Positions 45,836-55,275 of a DNA stretch of 64,000 nt are shown piece by piece. The notes below the pieces were generated by a model that saw nothing but the letters and a program-made list of their open reading frames with translations, made no database searches and had not been told where the DNA came from. How positions within the stretch are numbered: position 1 is the stretch's first letter; each line of letters starts with the position of its first letter. The DNA comes from JAAYYM01 sp964483155 (lineage in GTDB: Bacteria > Bacillota > Clostridia > Lachnospirales > Lachnospiraceae), in contig CAZAAC010000001.1 of NCBI GenBank assembly GCA_964483155.1, positions 68,375 to 132,374 of the forward strand, given 5' to 3'. Made by a program: the position numbers and the translations under genes.

Positions 45836-47449
45836 TTATATAGTCTCCCTTTTATGTTCCTTTATCCATGTTTCATAACCGCAGTTATAAAAATCTCTAA
45901 GTGTATCTAGTTCCTGATGAAACCTCTCATCCCTTTGCTCTTTACCCGCAAGAATCTTTTCAGCCTGCCCCATCAGATAAAACACATTTAATTCAAAACC
46001 AATATCCTTCACTGTTTGTAAGTATGCTGCACAGGAATGCTTATTGTCAACATCTCCAAAATCACGTATTAATTGTGGAAGATCCTCAAAACTTCTGACC
46101 CTTGTGATTCCATCAATCAATGCAAATGGGACATCTCCAAATAAGATTGATTTTTTACCGAGCAGTGCTGCTTCAAATGCAGTTGTTCCGACAATTGTCA
46201 CTACCCCTTTTGCCTTCATAAGCCAAGGTTTCGGGTCATCATAGTAATTAACCTGTACTAGCCTTACATTATGCAGTTCCTTCACCTTTTTATAAAATTC
46301 TATGCTTCTTTCCCCAAGCATTGCCTGGTGCTCCTTAACATACAATCTCCATCCCACCGGCAGCGACTTTGATACCTGTTCTATTAAATTGCATTCATCA
46401 ACATAATAGGAGGCTTTTACAAAGACTGTAGACTCTGGTATTAAGTGCAAGGGCATATATACATAGTTTTCTCCCTCAATCGGATTTTCAAATACCTTGT
46501 TCCTACCCATATACTTTCTTCTTTGAAGCTCTACCTGTAGATAATGTCTGATATATGGCAGGCTCGGTGCATATAATATTTTATTGGAACGTTTTAGTTT
46601 TAGATTCTTCTTTGTAATATCCATATTCCAAAAATAATGTAGCTTTCCGCGCATTACCCGAGCAATCCAAAATAAACTGCTTCTTCTGTATTGCGCCGTC
46701 ACAGTACCAGCAAATTCAGGATTCATAATAGACGACTCTTTTTGGTAGGTGTCTATATAGGCATACATTTCTGCTAGTTCTTCTCTGGGTTTTTTGAAAT
46801 TCTCTCTATATTTCTTTTCCATATAAGAATCTATCCCGACTGTATTCTGGAAAGTAGGATACTTATACAATCCAAATTTAGAATATTCAATTGTAATATA
46901 AGGAATACCTCTCTTATATGACACCTCATTAATAATCGTACGTTGTAGCTCCGCATTATCAAAGTCCAATATCATATCTGGCTTAAACTCATCAAATATG
47001 CTTAATATTTTCTTATAATTTAGTTCCAGCCAATACATATTCTCATCATAATTCGTTAAGGACCAGTAATATCTAAAGTGATAATGTCTTGTGTTTTCTT
47101 GTGAGCTCATAAGCTGCAGATTCAAATTTTTATAATGTGAGTACTCTCGCTCAATTTCCTCCAAATATGCCATATCCACTGGTGATTTTTCTGATTGCAG
47201 GCCTTTCGTATAGGTGTCACATATATCCTTTACATCGTATAGCTTTACATCAGGTAACTTTTCCTTAAATTTATAATATGAATTCTGATTATAATAGCAC
47301 TTGTTATAACTGCACTCAGAAGACATAATATAAAAAGCCGCCACTTCATTATCAGCTTTTAATTCCTCTGCCAAAAACCACAATGGCATGGAATAGGTTT
47401 CTCTGCAGACAAATAATATTTTCTTTCCCGTTAAATGATTTTTCTGCAT
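45836..47449 (-). CDS. KpsS-like capsule polysaccharide transferase family protein
   Basis: Protein of 537 residues. The C-terminal half (about 310-500) resembles capsule-synthesis GT-B proteins: YVYMPLHLIPESTV, LPVGWRLYVKEHQAMLGERS and KAKGVVTIVGTTAFEAALLG, the last being the typical nucleotide-sugar-site TGTT/E pattern. The N-terminal half (1-300) is less conserved, with KILFVCRETYSMPLWFLAEEL. Enzymes of this family transfer CMP-activated acids such as Kdo or sialic acid, which fits its place directly upstream of the synthase and cytidylyltransferase genes. That substrate is inference. Confidence 0.72.
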   Translation of the reverse strand: MQKNHLTGKKILFVCRETYSMPLWFLAEELKADNEVAAFYIMSSECSYNKCYYNQNSYYKFKEKLPDVKLYDVKDICDTYTKGLQSEKSPVDMAYLEEIEREYSHYKNLNLQLMSSQENTRHYHFRYYWSLTNYDENMYWLELNYKKILSIFDEFKPDMILDFDNAELQRTIINEVSYKRGIPYITIEYSKFGLYKYPTFQNTVGIDSYMEKKYRENFKKPREELAEMYAYIDTYQKESSIMNPEFAGTVTAQYRRSSLFWIARVMRGKLHYFWNMDITKKNLKLKRSNKILYAPSLPYIRHYLQVELQRRKYMGRNKVFENPIEGENYVYMPLHLIPESTVFVKASYYVDECNLIEQVSKSLPVGWRLYVKEHQAMLGERSIEFYKKVKELHNVRLVQVNYYDDPKPWLMKAKGVVTIVGTTAFEAALLGKKSILFGDVPFALIDGITRVRSFEDLPQLIRDFGDVDNKHSCAAYLQTVKDIGFELNVFYLMGQAEKILAGKEQRDERFHQELDTLRDFYNCGYETWIKEHKRETI

Positions 47450-48490
47450 CTATTCATTCCTCTTCTCCAACTGTGCAAAGGTTTTCGTCCAGTTGGTTCC
47501 TGTTTGATAAGTTCGATGTTTTTTTAAAAAACGATTTCTTCTCTCTTTGGTTATCTGTCCGAATAACCATGGATCGTAGGCACATAACACTGTTTTTATC
47601 TTAATACTGTTTGCAACTGCTTTATTATCTAAAATATCTTTTACATGTAAGCGTACATATGAAATATATTCCATGTCTCTTTTTCTGCTGTATCCACAAA
47701 ATAGAATATTATTTTGAATAACGCTCATATTCTCATACACAAGAAAATAGGTGACAGCTTTTGATAGCTCTGGATATTTTGAAAGAATATAATCACACAT
47801 CTCATAATCATTTTTTAATGATAAAATCAAATTATCTGCTACCCGCGAACCACTATCTTCACTTATCCTAAAATAGTATTTAGGTGCTGTATCATATACA
47901 ATTCTATCGGCCATGCCTAAAAGCTGGTAACCTACTTTGCGATCCTCCACTCTTTCTCCCTCAGGAAAACGAAGTGTTTCAAACAAAGAACGCTTATACA
48001 GCTTGTCCCATAAATGCAGAAAAAAACCTTTTTGATACAGGAGTTGCTCAAATACCTCATATCCATTCATAACAAATTCCGTATGCGTAGTACTTCCTTC
48101 AATGCCATTTACATATGCATCATATTTTCCGATTACAGATATATCAGCATCATATCTGACACTATTGTTTAGCATACACGCAAACATGTCTGCATCCACC
48201 CAGTCATCTCCATCAACAAATCCAATATAGGCACCTGTTGCAGCGCTAAGTCCATGGTTTCTGGCAACGGCAACGCCGCGGGGCTCTTCTTTTAATAGTA
48301 CGATACGGTCATCTTCACTGGCAAAATCATCGCCGATTTTTTCACAGGCTGTGTCACCTGTTCCCAGAACCAGTATTATTTCAAGATTCTCATATGTCTG
48401 TTGTGTGACCGACTTCAAACATTGTGCGAGAAATTTCTCTACTTTATATGCAATTATAATCACACTGATTTTAGGGCTATGATTTTCCAT
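47450..48490 (-). CDS. GT2 glycosyltransferase
   Basis: Protein of about 346 residues. The GT-A domain (about 5-225) begins ISVIIIAYKVEKFLAQCLKS, with VLGTGDTACE where most GT2 have DDGSTD, and an intact FVDGDDWVDADMF metal motif. The C-terminal 120 residues are helical and unassigned. The start at 48490 lies after GAGG; the upstream ATG at 48505 has none. It transfers one sugar to the repeat unit; specificity unknown. Confidence 0.88.
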   Translation of the reverse strand: MENHSPKISVIIIAYKVEKFLAQCLKSVTQQTYENLEIILVLGTGDTACEKIGDDFASEDDRIVLLKEEPRGVAVARNHGLSAATGAYIGFVDGDDWVDADMFACMLNNSVRYDADISVIGKYDAYVNGIEGSTTHTEFVMNGYEVFEQLLYQKGFFLHLWDKLYKRSLFETLRFPEGERVEDRKVGYQLLGMADRIVYDTAPKYYFRISEDSGSRVADNLILSLKNDYEMCDYILSKYPELSKAVTYFLVYENMSVIQNNILFCGYSRKRDMEYISYVRLHVKDILDNKAVANSIKIKTVLCAYDPWLFGQITKERRNRFLKKHRTYQTGTNWTKTFAQLEKRNE

Positions 48491-48494
48491 ACTT

Positions 48495-49583
48495 CTATGC
48501 CTCATCCATTACTTTTTTAATTGCTTCCAAATACTGATAATGTCTTTCTTCATCTGGTTCAAGCATTGCACCCTCTCCCCATTCATTCCATGCATTGATA
48601 TAAACATGATCTACTTTTTTTCCCTTGTTTTTTTGTTTAATACTTCTGAAACACTCTTCAAACATCTCAGGGCTTGTTCCTTTATACACCAATCCCTTAT
48701 ACCCTCTTCTTGGCGTATTATCCCAATCGGGAAGCAGTCCAGGAAACACATTTTCATCAGTATAGTCTCTGGATGCAATTTTATCAAAAATCCAATTGGC
48801 CGGTATCGATCTTTCTAATATCTTTTTCTTTCTGCATTTATTAAGTTCTGATTTAATAAACACGGAAATATTATAATACAATTTTTTTAATATCCCAAAG
48901 TCATTTTTTAATGTATATCCCGGCTCAAAATAGTAGTATCCATCCATCAAGTTTTTTCTATTATCTTGTTCTGCTGCCGTCTTGGCCGATACCACATACA
49001 CACCTTCGAATCCTTCATCAATCGCCCACTGCCTAAAACAATCCAGCATCTCCTCCAAACAGTCAATCTCACTCGTTCTATATATATGCAGTACAGGTTT
49101 TCCTTCTATCTGGATATATCTCTCATCCTTAAAAAAAGGAAGCAGATATTCAAAGTGTGCTCGCCAGTCTGCTTTCTCTCCATACTCCTGCTTCATGAGC
49201 ACTTCTTCCTCTAAACCATACCATGTCCTCGTCCATGATTCATTTGCCCAGCAAATACTATATCGTAAAGCAATCTCAGGATGGGCAAGTAATGTCTCCA
49301 TGGGCTTTTCCATCAGCTGCTTCCCTGTAAACCAATATTGATAAATACAGAATCCATATATTCCATATTTTTTTGCAAGCGCTGCCTGCCATTTCCATGT
49401 TTCAATACCATCTTTGTCCAAATCATAGTATCTGCCTTCAAAAGGAATTCTCGGCTGCACATGACCTTTATACAATGGCTTTCCACGCTTAACTGCTACC
49501 CACTCTGTATATCCTTCACCCCACCATTCATTATTCTCTGGAAATTCATGATATTGTGGCAGATACATACATATTACCTTCAT
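48495..49583 (-). CDS. WbsX-like (GH99-like) protein
   Basis: Protein of 362 residues. It has the WbsX pattern: MYLPQYHEFPENNEWWGEGYTEW (6-28), YGIYGFCIYQYWFTGKQLME, ICWANESWTRTW and the C-terminal YINAWNEWGEGAMLEPD. The family is shared by O-antigen and rhamnan loci and has a GH99-like TIM barrel; whether members transfer or hydrolyse is not settled to my knowledge. GGAGA lies upstream of the ATG. It follows the polymerase gene and precedes a GT2. Confidence 0.9.
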   Translation of the reverse strand: MKVICMYLPQYHEFPENNEWWGEGYTEWVAVKRGKPLYKGHVQPRIPFEGRYYDLDKDGIETWKWQAALAKKYGIYGFCIYQYWFTGKQLMEKPMETLLAHPEIALRYSICWANESWTRTWYGLEEEVLMKQEYGEKADWRAHFEYLLPFFKDERYIQIEGKPVLHIYRTSEIDCLEEMLDCFRQWAIDEGFEGVYVVSAKTAAEQDNRKNLMDGYYYFEPGYTLKNDFGILKKLYYNISVFIKSELNKCRKKKILERSIPANWIFDKIASRDYTDENVFPGLLPDWDNTPRRGYKGLVYKGTSPEMFEECFRSIKQKNKGKKVDHVYINAWNEWGEGAMLEPDEERHYQYLEAIKKVMDEA

Positions 49584-49606
49584 TTATCAGTTCTCCTGTC
49601 TTGCTC

Positions 49607-50851
49607 TCACAGTTTTTGTTCTATCTTTTTCTCTTGCTTTACATACTCTTGTCGTTGCATTGCCAGTAAATATGCACATCTACCCACTGCAAACCAAAAT
49701 ATTGGTGTAGTGAGTTGAAATGAAAGCATGTTTGAGCCAATCGATTGCAATATCGTAATAGAAATAATGCCAATTTCTACATAACACTCCTTCAGACATC
49801 TTCCATATTTTGAAAATATTATCAAAAGAATAAATAGAAAAATAGAAAAACCAATTGCACCTTCTTCGCAAAATAGTTTTACTAATCCGCCATCAGCAAT
49901 GACATGCGTTCCCTCATATCCCAATGCTTTATGCCCGTTTGCTCCAAGCCCGTTCCCAAGCCAGTTACTATACAAAGTGTTGACAGCCACTACCCATTGT
50001 TCACTACGTTGTCCAATAGCACCGGGTAATGAAATTAATCTATGATATACTTTTAGTATGGCATCAAAATACAAAACGCTCAGGCCACAAAAGGCAACTG
50101 CAATTCCTCCCACTTCCCAAAACAAATACTTTTTCCGAATCATTTTTAGCACAAAGAAAATTAAATAATTCACATATGCAAAAACAATGATTGCTGCTAC
50201 CATTGCCGAGCGCTGGTTGCTCAAGAAAGCAAAAACTCCATTCATAAAAAACAATATAAAACCAACATTTCTTTTCTTTTCTTTCGCAAGAAACCAAGCA
50301 CTAATAAGCATTCCACATACAGAAAGATAGCCAAAGCTTGTGCTTCCTATCAATGAAGTCATACGGATTCTCATGGTAGAAGCATCAGCCAATGAGATGA
50401 ATTGCATACGCATAAGATAGTCAAGAAAAATTTGCGGGGCAGTGATATACATTATCAGCCCTACTATGGAAAATGAGAATATTCCTGCCAGCAACCACTT
50501 GTAAAACTTCTCTATTTCTACACTGACCGTTCTGCCCACCATATAAAATACAATAGGTAACATCGAATTCGAAAACTCTTCCACATATATGATAACTGGT
50601 AACCCACTTGCTTTAAGCCAGATAACTGATAACAAATTATATAAAAGATACAAAACAACCAGATAATCTATCGTCGTATTAACTTCTACCTGCTTTCTGC
50701 ACAAAAGTTCAACAGCAATACAAAGTAGTAATACTGCTGCAAATACACCTGGATGCATTTGTGTCGTAAACATAGTCAGAAAGTAACCTAGCATAACCAG
50801 TATGTAGTACACCTCATAAATTCTTATTTGTTGCAACTTTAGCTTTTTCAT
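49607..50851 (-). CDS. wzy: O-antigen polymerase / ligase family protein (Wzy)
   Basis: Integral membrane protein of about 414 residues with 11-12 helices and one large outer loop (about 260-320) containing GQRSEQWVVAVNTLYSNWLGNGLGANGH, matching the Wzy_C/WaaL signature of a conserved loop rich in G and N. It should polymerise undecaprenyl-linked repeat units outside the membrane. ATG 50851 overlaps the stop of the upstream GT4 gene (ATGA). It is the only polymerase candidate in the window. Confidence 0.87.
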   Translation of the reverse strand: MKKLKLQQIRIYEVYYILVMLGYFLTMFTTQMHPGVFAAVLLLCIAVELLCRKQVEVNTTIDYLVVLYLLYNLLSVIWLKASGLPVIIYVEEFSNSMLPIVFYMVGRTVSVEIEKFYKWLLAGIFSFSIVGLIMYITAPQIFLDYLMRMQFISLADASTMRIRMTSLIGSTSFGYLSVCGMLISAWFLAKEKKRNVGFILFFMNGVFAFLSNQRSAMVAAIIVFAYVNYLIFFVLKMIRKKYLFWEVGGIAVAFCGLSVLYFDAILKVYHRLISLPGAIGQRSEQWVVAVNTLYSNWLGNGLGANGHKALGYEGTHVIADGGLVKLFCEEGAIGFSIFLFILLIIFSKYGRCLKECYVEIGIISITILQSIGSNMLSFQLTTPIFWFAVGRCAYLLAMQRQEYVKQEKKIEQKL

Positions 50852-51942
50852 TTTATCTGCACCTTGCTGTTTTCTAGAATCACTTGCAATACTTTTGCCC
50901 AACTACTATACTCCGTGACGTTCTTATTGCTATCATCGGCTTCTATCTTCAATTCACCCTTAATTGATTTTTCCATTAAATCCGCAAGCTCCTTTGGATT
51001 AAATGGATCAAAATAATAGGCATTTTTATAACCCTCCAGTACCTCATGACAAAAAGGACAATCTGAAGCCAGTATCATCGCGCCTAATTGTCTTGCTTCT
51101 GCTGGGGGATATCCGAACGTTTCTATATAAGAAGGGAAAATAAGTACTCGCCTGTTGTAATGATTCAAAACCTCTTCTTTCGTTAAGCGCCCACTGCATA
51201 AGATATTTTCATATTTGTTATGATAACGATATGGTGTTACAGAATCTGTTGAATCCAATGTAAACAATACATTAAAATCGGTGATTCCCTTTTGGTTCAG
51301 GATTTCACAAGCTCTCATAATACACTCGTGATTTTTATAAATCATAACGCCGGACGGGAAAAAGAATCGATTTGCTTGCTGCAGTTCAGCATGCTTATAT
51401 TGACTTAAGTTTTCTGTGTCTGGAAGTATTTTTATGATTTTATCAATAGAAGCACCCGTTTTTCTTGCTACAGCTTCCTTCATCCATTCAGTCTGCACAA
51501 TTACTTTGTCTGCTTTTCGAACAGAATGATTGATCAGTTTTGCTATCCCATACTGATAAATGGCATACTCTCTCTCTCTCTGTTTAAAAAAAGAAAAATG
51601 CTTGACGGCTTGAAATCCTAATGGCTGGTGAACATATAACACCTGTTTTCCTTTGTAACCACAAGTGAGCGTATTTTGTAATGAAAAAACAACATCGGGA
51701 CACAATGCTTTTATGTATGCAGTCCCTGAAAATAAATCGAATTTCAGTCGATTCACCCAACTCTTCTTAATATTGGATAAAATTTTAACTTTTATATTTG
51801 CAGTTTCTTCTATGTAGGAATCACCCAACAGAAAAATCCATTCATTTTCTGTATCATGCTCCAAAATATAATGATAAAAATCCATTAATATAGACAGTGC
51901 GCCAGTCTTGCTTGCTGCAATATCATTTACCACAATTTTCAA
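50848..51942 (-). CDS. GT4 glycosyltransferase
   Basis: Protein of 364 residues. GT-B fold: acceptor domain with NDIAASKTGALSILMDFY and VVFSLQNTLTCGYKGKQVLYVHQPLG; donor domain with FFFPSGVMIYKNHE, NILCSGRLTKEE and IFPSYIETFGYPPAEARQLG. The start appears to be TTG at 51942, since GGGG lies eight bases before it and no ATG is available until later. It follows capG directly, so it may use UDP-L-FucNAc or extend it; that is inference. Confidence 0.88.
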   Translation of the reverse strand: MKIVVNDIAASKTGALSILMDFYHYILEHDTENEWIFLLGDSYIEETANIKVKILSNIKKSWVNRLKFDLFSGTAYIKALCPDVVFSLQNTLTCGYKGKQVLYVHQPLGFQAVKHFSFFKQREREYAIYQYGIAKLINHSVRKADKVIVQTEWMKEAVARKTGASIDKIIKILPDTENLSQYKHAELQQANRFFFPSGVMIYKNHECIMRACEILNQKGITDFNVLFTLDSTDSVTPYRYHNKYENILCSGRLTKEEVLNHYNRRVLIFPSYIETFGYPPAEARQLGAMILASDCPFCHEVLEGYKNAYYFDPFNPKELADLMEKSIKGELKIEADDSNKNVTEYSSWAKVLQVILENSKVQIK

Positions 51943-51943
51943 A

Positions 51944-53068
51944 TTATTTACCCCATACTGTCATATTGACAATTTTAGCATAACTTTGAATCAGTTTCAC
52001 TACCTTAACTGAAACGTTTGTATCCGCATAGTCCTCTGCCATAACGGTTTCCTCGCAGTTATGATACATAGCTACAGCAAGTTCTGTCGCTTGCTCCACC
52101 GCTGTTCCACTAATTCCTCCTATTACAATCGTACCTTTATCAAGCACCTCTGGCCGCTCTGTTGATGTTCTTATCAGCACTCCTGGAAAATGTAGCATTG
52201 CTGACTCTTCAGAAAGAGTGCCACTGTCAGAAAGAACACAGAAAGCATTCTGCTGTAAGTTATTATAATCCAGAAAACCAAAAGGTTTCAAATTCTGCAC
52301 AAGTGGATGAAATTTGAAATTCCTTTGCTCAATAAACTTCATAGAACGTGGATGTGTCGAATAGATTACTGGCATCTGATACTTTTCAGCTATATGATTG
52401 ATTGCTTCCATCAGCTCCATAAAATTCTCTTCTATATCAATATTCTCTTCTCTATGTGCTGAAACCAGGATATATTTTTCCTTTTCCAAATTAAGACGTG
52501 AAAGAACATTACTCTTTTCGATTTTATCCATATGGTCTCTAAGTACTTCTCGCATTGGTGAACCTGTCACAAAAATTGTCTTTCCATCGATTCCTTCTGA
52601 TAAAAGATATCTTCTGGAATGCTCCGTATATGGCATGTTTATGTCAGATATATGATCAACAATTTTACGATTTATCATCTCCGATACATTCCAGTCCCAA
52701 CATCTATTCCCGGCCTCCATGTGAAAAATAGGAATCTTCAGTCTCTTTGCTGAAATAGCCGACAGTGCAGAATTTGTATCACCAAGCAATAATACTGCAT
52801 CTGGTTTCTCTTTTTGCAGTAAGTTATAAGACTTCGCGATAATATTCCCCATGGTTTCCCCAAGGTCACTACCAACGCTGTCCAGATAATAGTCTGGAGA
52901 ACGCAGACACAAATCCTCAAAAAAAACCTGATTCAATGTATAATCATAGTTTTGTCCTGTATGTACAAGTATATGATTAAAATACTTATCGGCGCACTTA
53001 ATGACTGCAGACAAACGGATAATCTCTGGTCTCGTTCCTACAATCGTCATAAGCTTTAGTTTTTCCAT
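51944..53068 (-). CDS. capG: UDP-N-acetyl-L-fucosamine synthase (UDP-GlcNAc 2-epimerase family, CapG)
   Basis: Protein of about 374 residues, equal to known CapG/WbjD. Motifs: IVGTRPEIIRLSAV (8-21), LVHTGQNYDYTL, LGDTNSALSAISAKRLKIPI, HMEAGNRCWDW and LSDSGTLSEESAML. In S. aureus it converts UDP-N-acetyl-pneumosamine into UDP-L-FucNAc, the last step of the pathway, in the cytoplasm. ATG 53068 has GGAGG seven bases upstream; a longer frame to 53152 overlaps capF and has no ribosome site. Confidence 0.93.
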   Translation of the reverse strand: MEKLKLMTIVGTRPEIIRLSAVIKCADKYFNHILVHTGQNYDYTLNQVFFEDLCLRSPDYYLDSVGSDLGETMGNIIAKSYNLLQKEKPDAVLLLGDTNSALSAISAKRLKIPIFHMEAGNRCWDWNVSEMINRKIVDHISDINMPYTEHSRRYLLSEGIDGKTIFVTGSPMREVLRDHMDKIEKSNVLSRLNLEKEKYILVSAHREENIDIEENFMELMEAINHIAEKYQMPVIYSTHPRSMKFIEQRNFKFHPLVQNLKPFGFLDYNNLQQNAFCVLSDSGTLSEESAMLHFPGVLIRTSTERPEVLDKGTIVIGGISGTAVEQATELAVAMYHNCEETVMAEDYADTNVSVKVVKLIQSYAKIVNMTVWGK

Positions 53069-53111
53069 ATGGCTTCCTCCCTTGATGTTAAAATATGATC
53101 CACATTCTTCT

Positions 53112-54221
53112 CTATACTTCCATATAATACGTGTCCGGTTTTGTTGCATCAAATACTTCGTTTGCCCATATTACCGTTATCATATCTTCTGTACCCTCAT
53201 TTGTAATATCATGCGTATAACCCGTTGGTATATCAACCACCATAAATTGCTCTTCAGATACATGATATTCAATTATCTCATCACTATCAAGCTGCCTGAA
53301 ACGAATGCACCCTTTTCCCTTTACCACTAGAAATTTTTCATTCTTCGAATGATGCCAATGCCTACCTTTCGTAATGTTTGGTCTGCTTACATTAATAGAA
53401 ACCTGTCCTCTATCTGCTGTTCTTATAAATTCTGTAAATGATCCTCTTTGATCCGTCTGCATCGTAAGTGCATATGCAAAATCGTTACTGGATAAATAGC
53501 TTAAATAAGTGCTATAAAGTTTTTTTTCAAATGCATTACTCATATCAGGTATGGACAGCGTATTGCGGCTTTCCTTAAAGGAGTAGAGCAATTCAACAAT
53601 TTTGCCCAATGTTACTGTATGTTCTGTTGGTATCATACAAAAGAGTCCGATTCTGTTCTCGCGGGCCTGTAATGCAGCTATAAATTCTTCCACAACATCA
53701 TCTATATAGACTAAACGCATGACCACATCAGGGTCATTAATCTTTATTTCTAGATTATTGGCAATATTATTGCAAAATGTTGCCACCCCACTATTATAAT
53801 TGGGACGACACCACTTACCAAATACATTGGGAAGCCTGTATATTATCGACTTGGCACCTACTTCAGCCTCATAAGAAAACAGTAAATCTTCGCCTGCCTT
53901 TTTACTTTTTCCATAAGGATTATCAAGTTCCGCCTGTATGGACGAAGTGATTAAAATCGGCGCTTTATTACCATATTTTTTAAGTTTATCTAACAAAACA
54001 GAGGTAAATCCAAAGTTGCCCTCCATAAATTCCTTTTCATTTTCAGGTCGGTTCACTCCTGCCAAATGATAAACAAACTCACATTCTTTTGCATAAACAT
54101 CTAAATCTGCATCCGATGAATCGATATCAAAAGAATAGATCTCATCATACCCCCTGTTTCGAAGTTCCCATATTAAATTTTTACCGACAAATCCCTTTGC
54201 ACCTGTCACCAATATCTTCAT
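53112..54221 (-). CDS. capF: UDP-2-acetamido-2,6-dideoxy-hexos-4-ulose epimerase/reductase (CapF)
   Basis: Bifunctional protein of 369 residues, the usual CapF length. The N-terminal SDR reductase has GAKGFVGKNL (7-16) and the active-site NPYGKSKKAGE; the C-terminal cupin (about 255-369) has ITKGRHWHHSKNEKFLVVKG and VDIPTGYTHDITNEG. It performs the middle steps from UDP-GlcNAc to UDP-L-FucNAc. AAGGAG precedes the ATG. It lies between capE and capG in the standard order. Confidence 0.94.
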   Translation of the reverse strand: MKILVTGAKGFVGKNLIWELRNRGYDEIYSFDIDSSDADLDVYAKECEFVYHLAGVNRPENEKEFMEGNFGFTSVLLDKLKKYGNKAPILITSSIQAELDNPYGKSKKAGEDLLFSYEAEVGAKSIIYRLPNVFGKWCRPNYNSGVATFCNNIANNLEIKINDPDVVMRLVYIDDVVEEFIAALQARENRIGLFCMIPTEHTVTLGKIVELLYSFKESRNTLSIPDMSNAFEKKLYSTYLSYLSSNDFAYALTMQTDQRGSFTEFIRTADRGQVSINVSRPNITKGRHWHHSKNEKFLVVKGKGCIRFRQLDSDEIIEYHVSEEQFMVVDIPTGYTHDITNEGTEDMITVIWANEVFDATKPDTYYMEV

Positions 54222-54249
54222 TCAAAAACTCCTTATATATACTATGACT

Positions 54250-55275
54250 CTATTCCTGATTTTTCCATGCTGCAATTTCTTCTCTAATATACTCTAGTTG
54301 TAGTAATTTTTCTTTTACCTGTTCAACGTTTAAAATTTTTGTATTATTTGAGTTGAATTCCGTCAATCTTGCTCTCTCTTGGTCTCCTTTACTAAAATAC
54401 TGGTCATAATTTAAGTCTCGCTGATCTGCAGGAACACGATAAAACTCACCCATGTCCGTAGCACGCGCACATTCTTCATTTGTTAAAAGTGTTTCATACA
54501 TCTTTTCTCCATGTCTGATACCAATTATCTTAATTTCATTGTCGGCATGAAAAAGCTCCTTAACAGCCTGTGTCAGGACCTCTATCGTACATGCAGGTGC
54601 CTTTTGTACCATGATGTCTCCTGCACATGCATTTTCAAATGCAAACATAACTAATTCTACTGCTTCCTCCAGACTCATAATAAATCTTGTCATCGCTGGT
54701 TCTGTTACCGTAAGTGGCAATCCCGCTTTGATCTGATCAATGAAAAGCGGAACTACTGAGCCTCGAGAGCACATAACATTTCCATATCGAGTCCCACAAA
54801 TTAGTGTTCTGTCAGAGTCAACAGTCCTTGACTTTGCAACAAATACTTTCTCCATCATAGCCTTACTTGTTCCCATTGCATTAACTGGATATGCTGCCTT
54901 GTCTGTTGACAAACAAATGACTTTTTTTACACTTGCTTCGATTGCTGCCGTCAATACATTATCCGTACCCAGAACATTTGTCTTAACTGCCTCTAATGGG
55001 AAAAACTCACAACTTGGTACCTGCTTCAGTGCTGCGGCGTGAAAAATATAATCTACCCCATGCATGGCATCCTTAACACTCTGCAAATCTCTTACGTCGC
55101 CAATATAGTATTTTATTTTATCATTATGATATTCATGACGCATATCATCCTGCTTCTTTTCATCTCTGCTGAATATTCGTATCTCCTCTATCTCTGTATC
55201 TAAAAATCTTTTTAAGACTGCATTACCAAAAGATCCTGTTCCTCCAGTAATTAATAACGTTTTTCTTTCAAACAT
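54250..55275 (-). CDS. capE: UDP-N-acetylglucosamine 4,6-dehydratase/5-epimerase (CapE)
   Basis: SDR of about 341 residues. NAD loop ITGGTGSFGNAVLKRF (8-23), FHAAALKQVPSCE, and the active-site STDKAAYPVNAMGTSKAMMEK with Met in place of the canonical Tyr, as is normal for this inverting family (CapE, FlaA1, PseB). Product is the L-arabino 4-keto sugar used for L-FucNAc and also for pseudaminic acid. Start 55275 gives the family length; an in-frame extension to 55308 overlaps the upstream gene. Confidence 0.94.
   Translation of the reverse strand: MFERKTLLITGGTGSFGNAVLKRFLDTEIEEIRIFSRDEKKQDDMRHEYHNDKIKYYIGDVRDLQSVKDAMHGVDYIFHAAALKQVPSCEFFPLEAVKTNVLGTDNVLTAAIEASVKKVICLSTDKAAYPVNAMGTSKAMMEKVFVAKSRTVDSDRTLICGTRYGNVMCSRGSVVPLFIDQIKAGLPLTVTEPAMTRFIMSLEEAVELVMFAFENACAGDIMVQKAPACTIEVLTQAVKELFHADNEIKIIGIRHGEKMYETLLTNEECARATDMGEFYRVPADQRDLNYDQYFSKGDQERARLTEFNSNNTKILNVEQVKEKLLQLEYIREEIAAWKNQE

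Noticed and set aside
53372..53381. A further TAATGTTTGG element as a second LytTR site
   Set aside because: It is a single copy inside the capF coding sequence, with no partner at 21 bp and no promoter.
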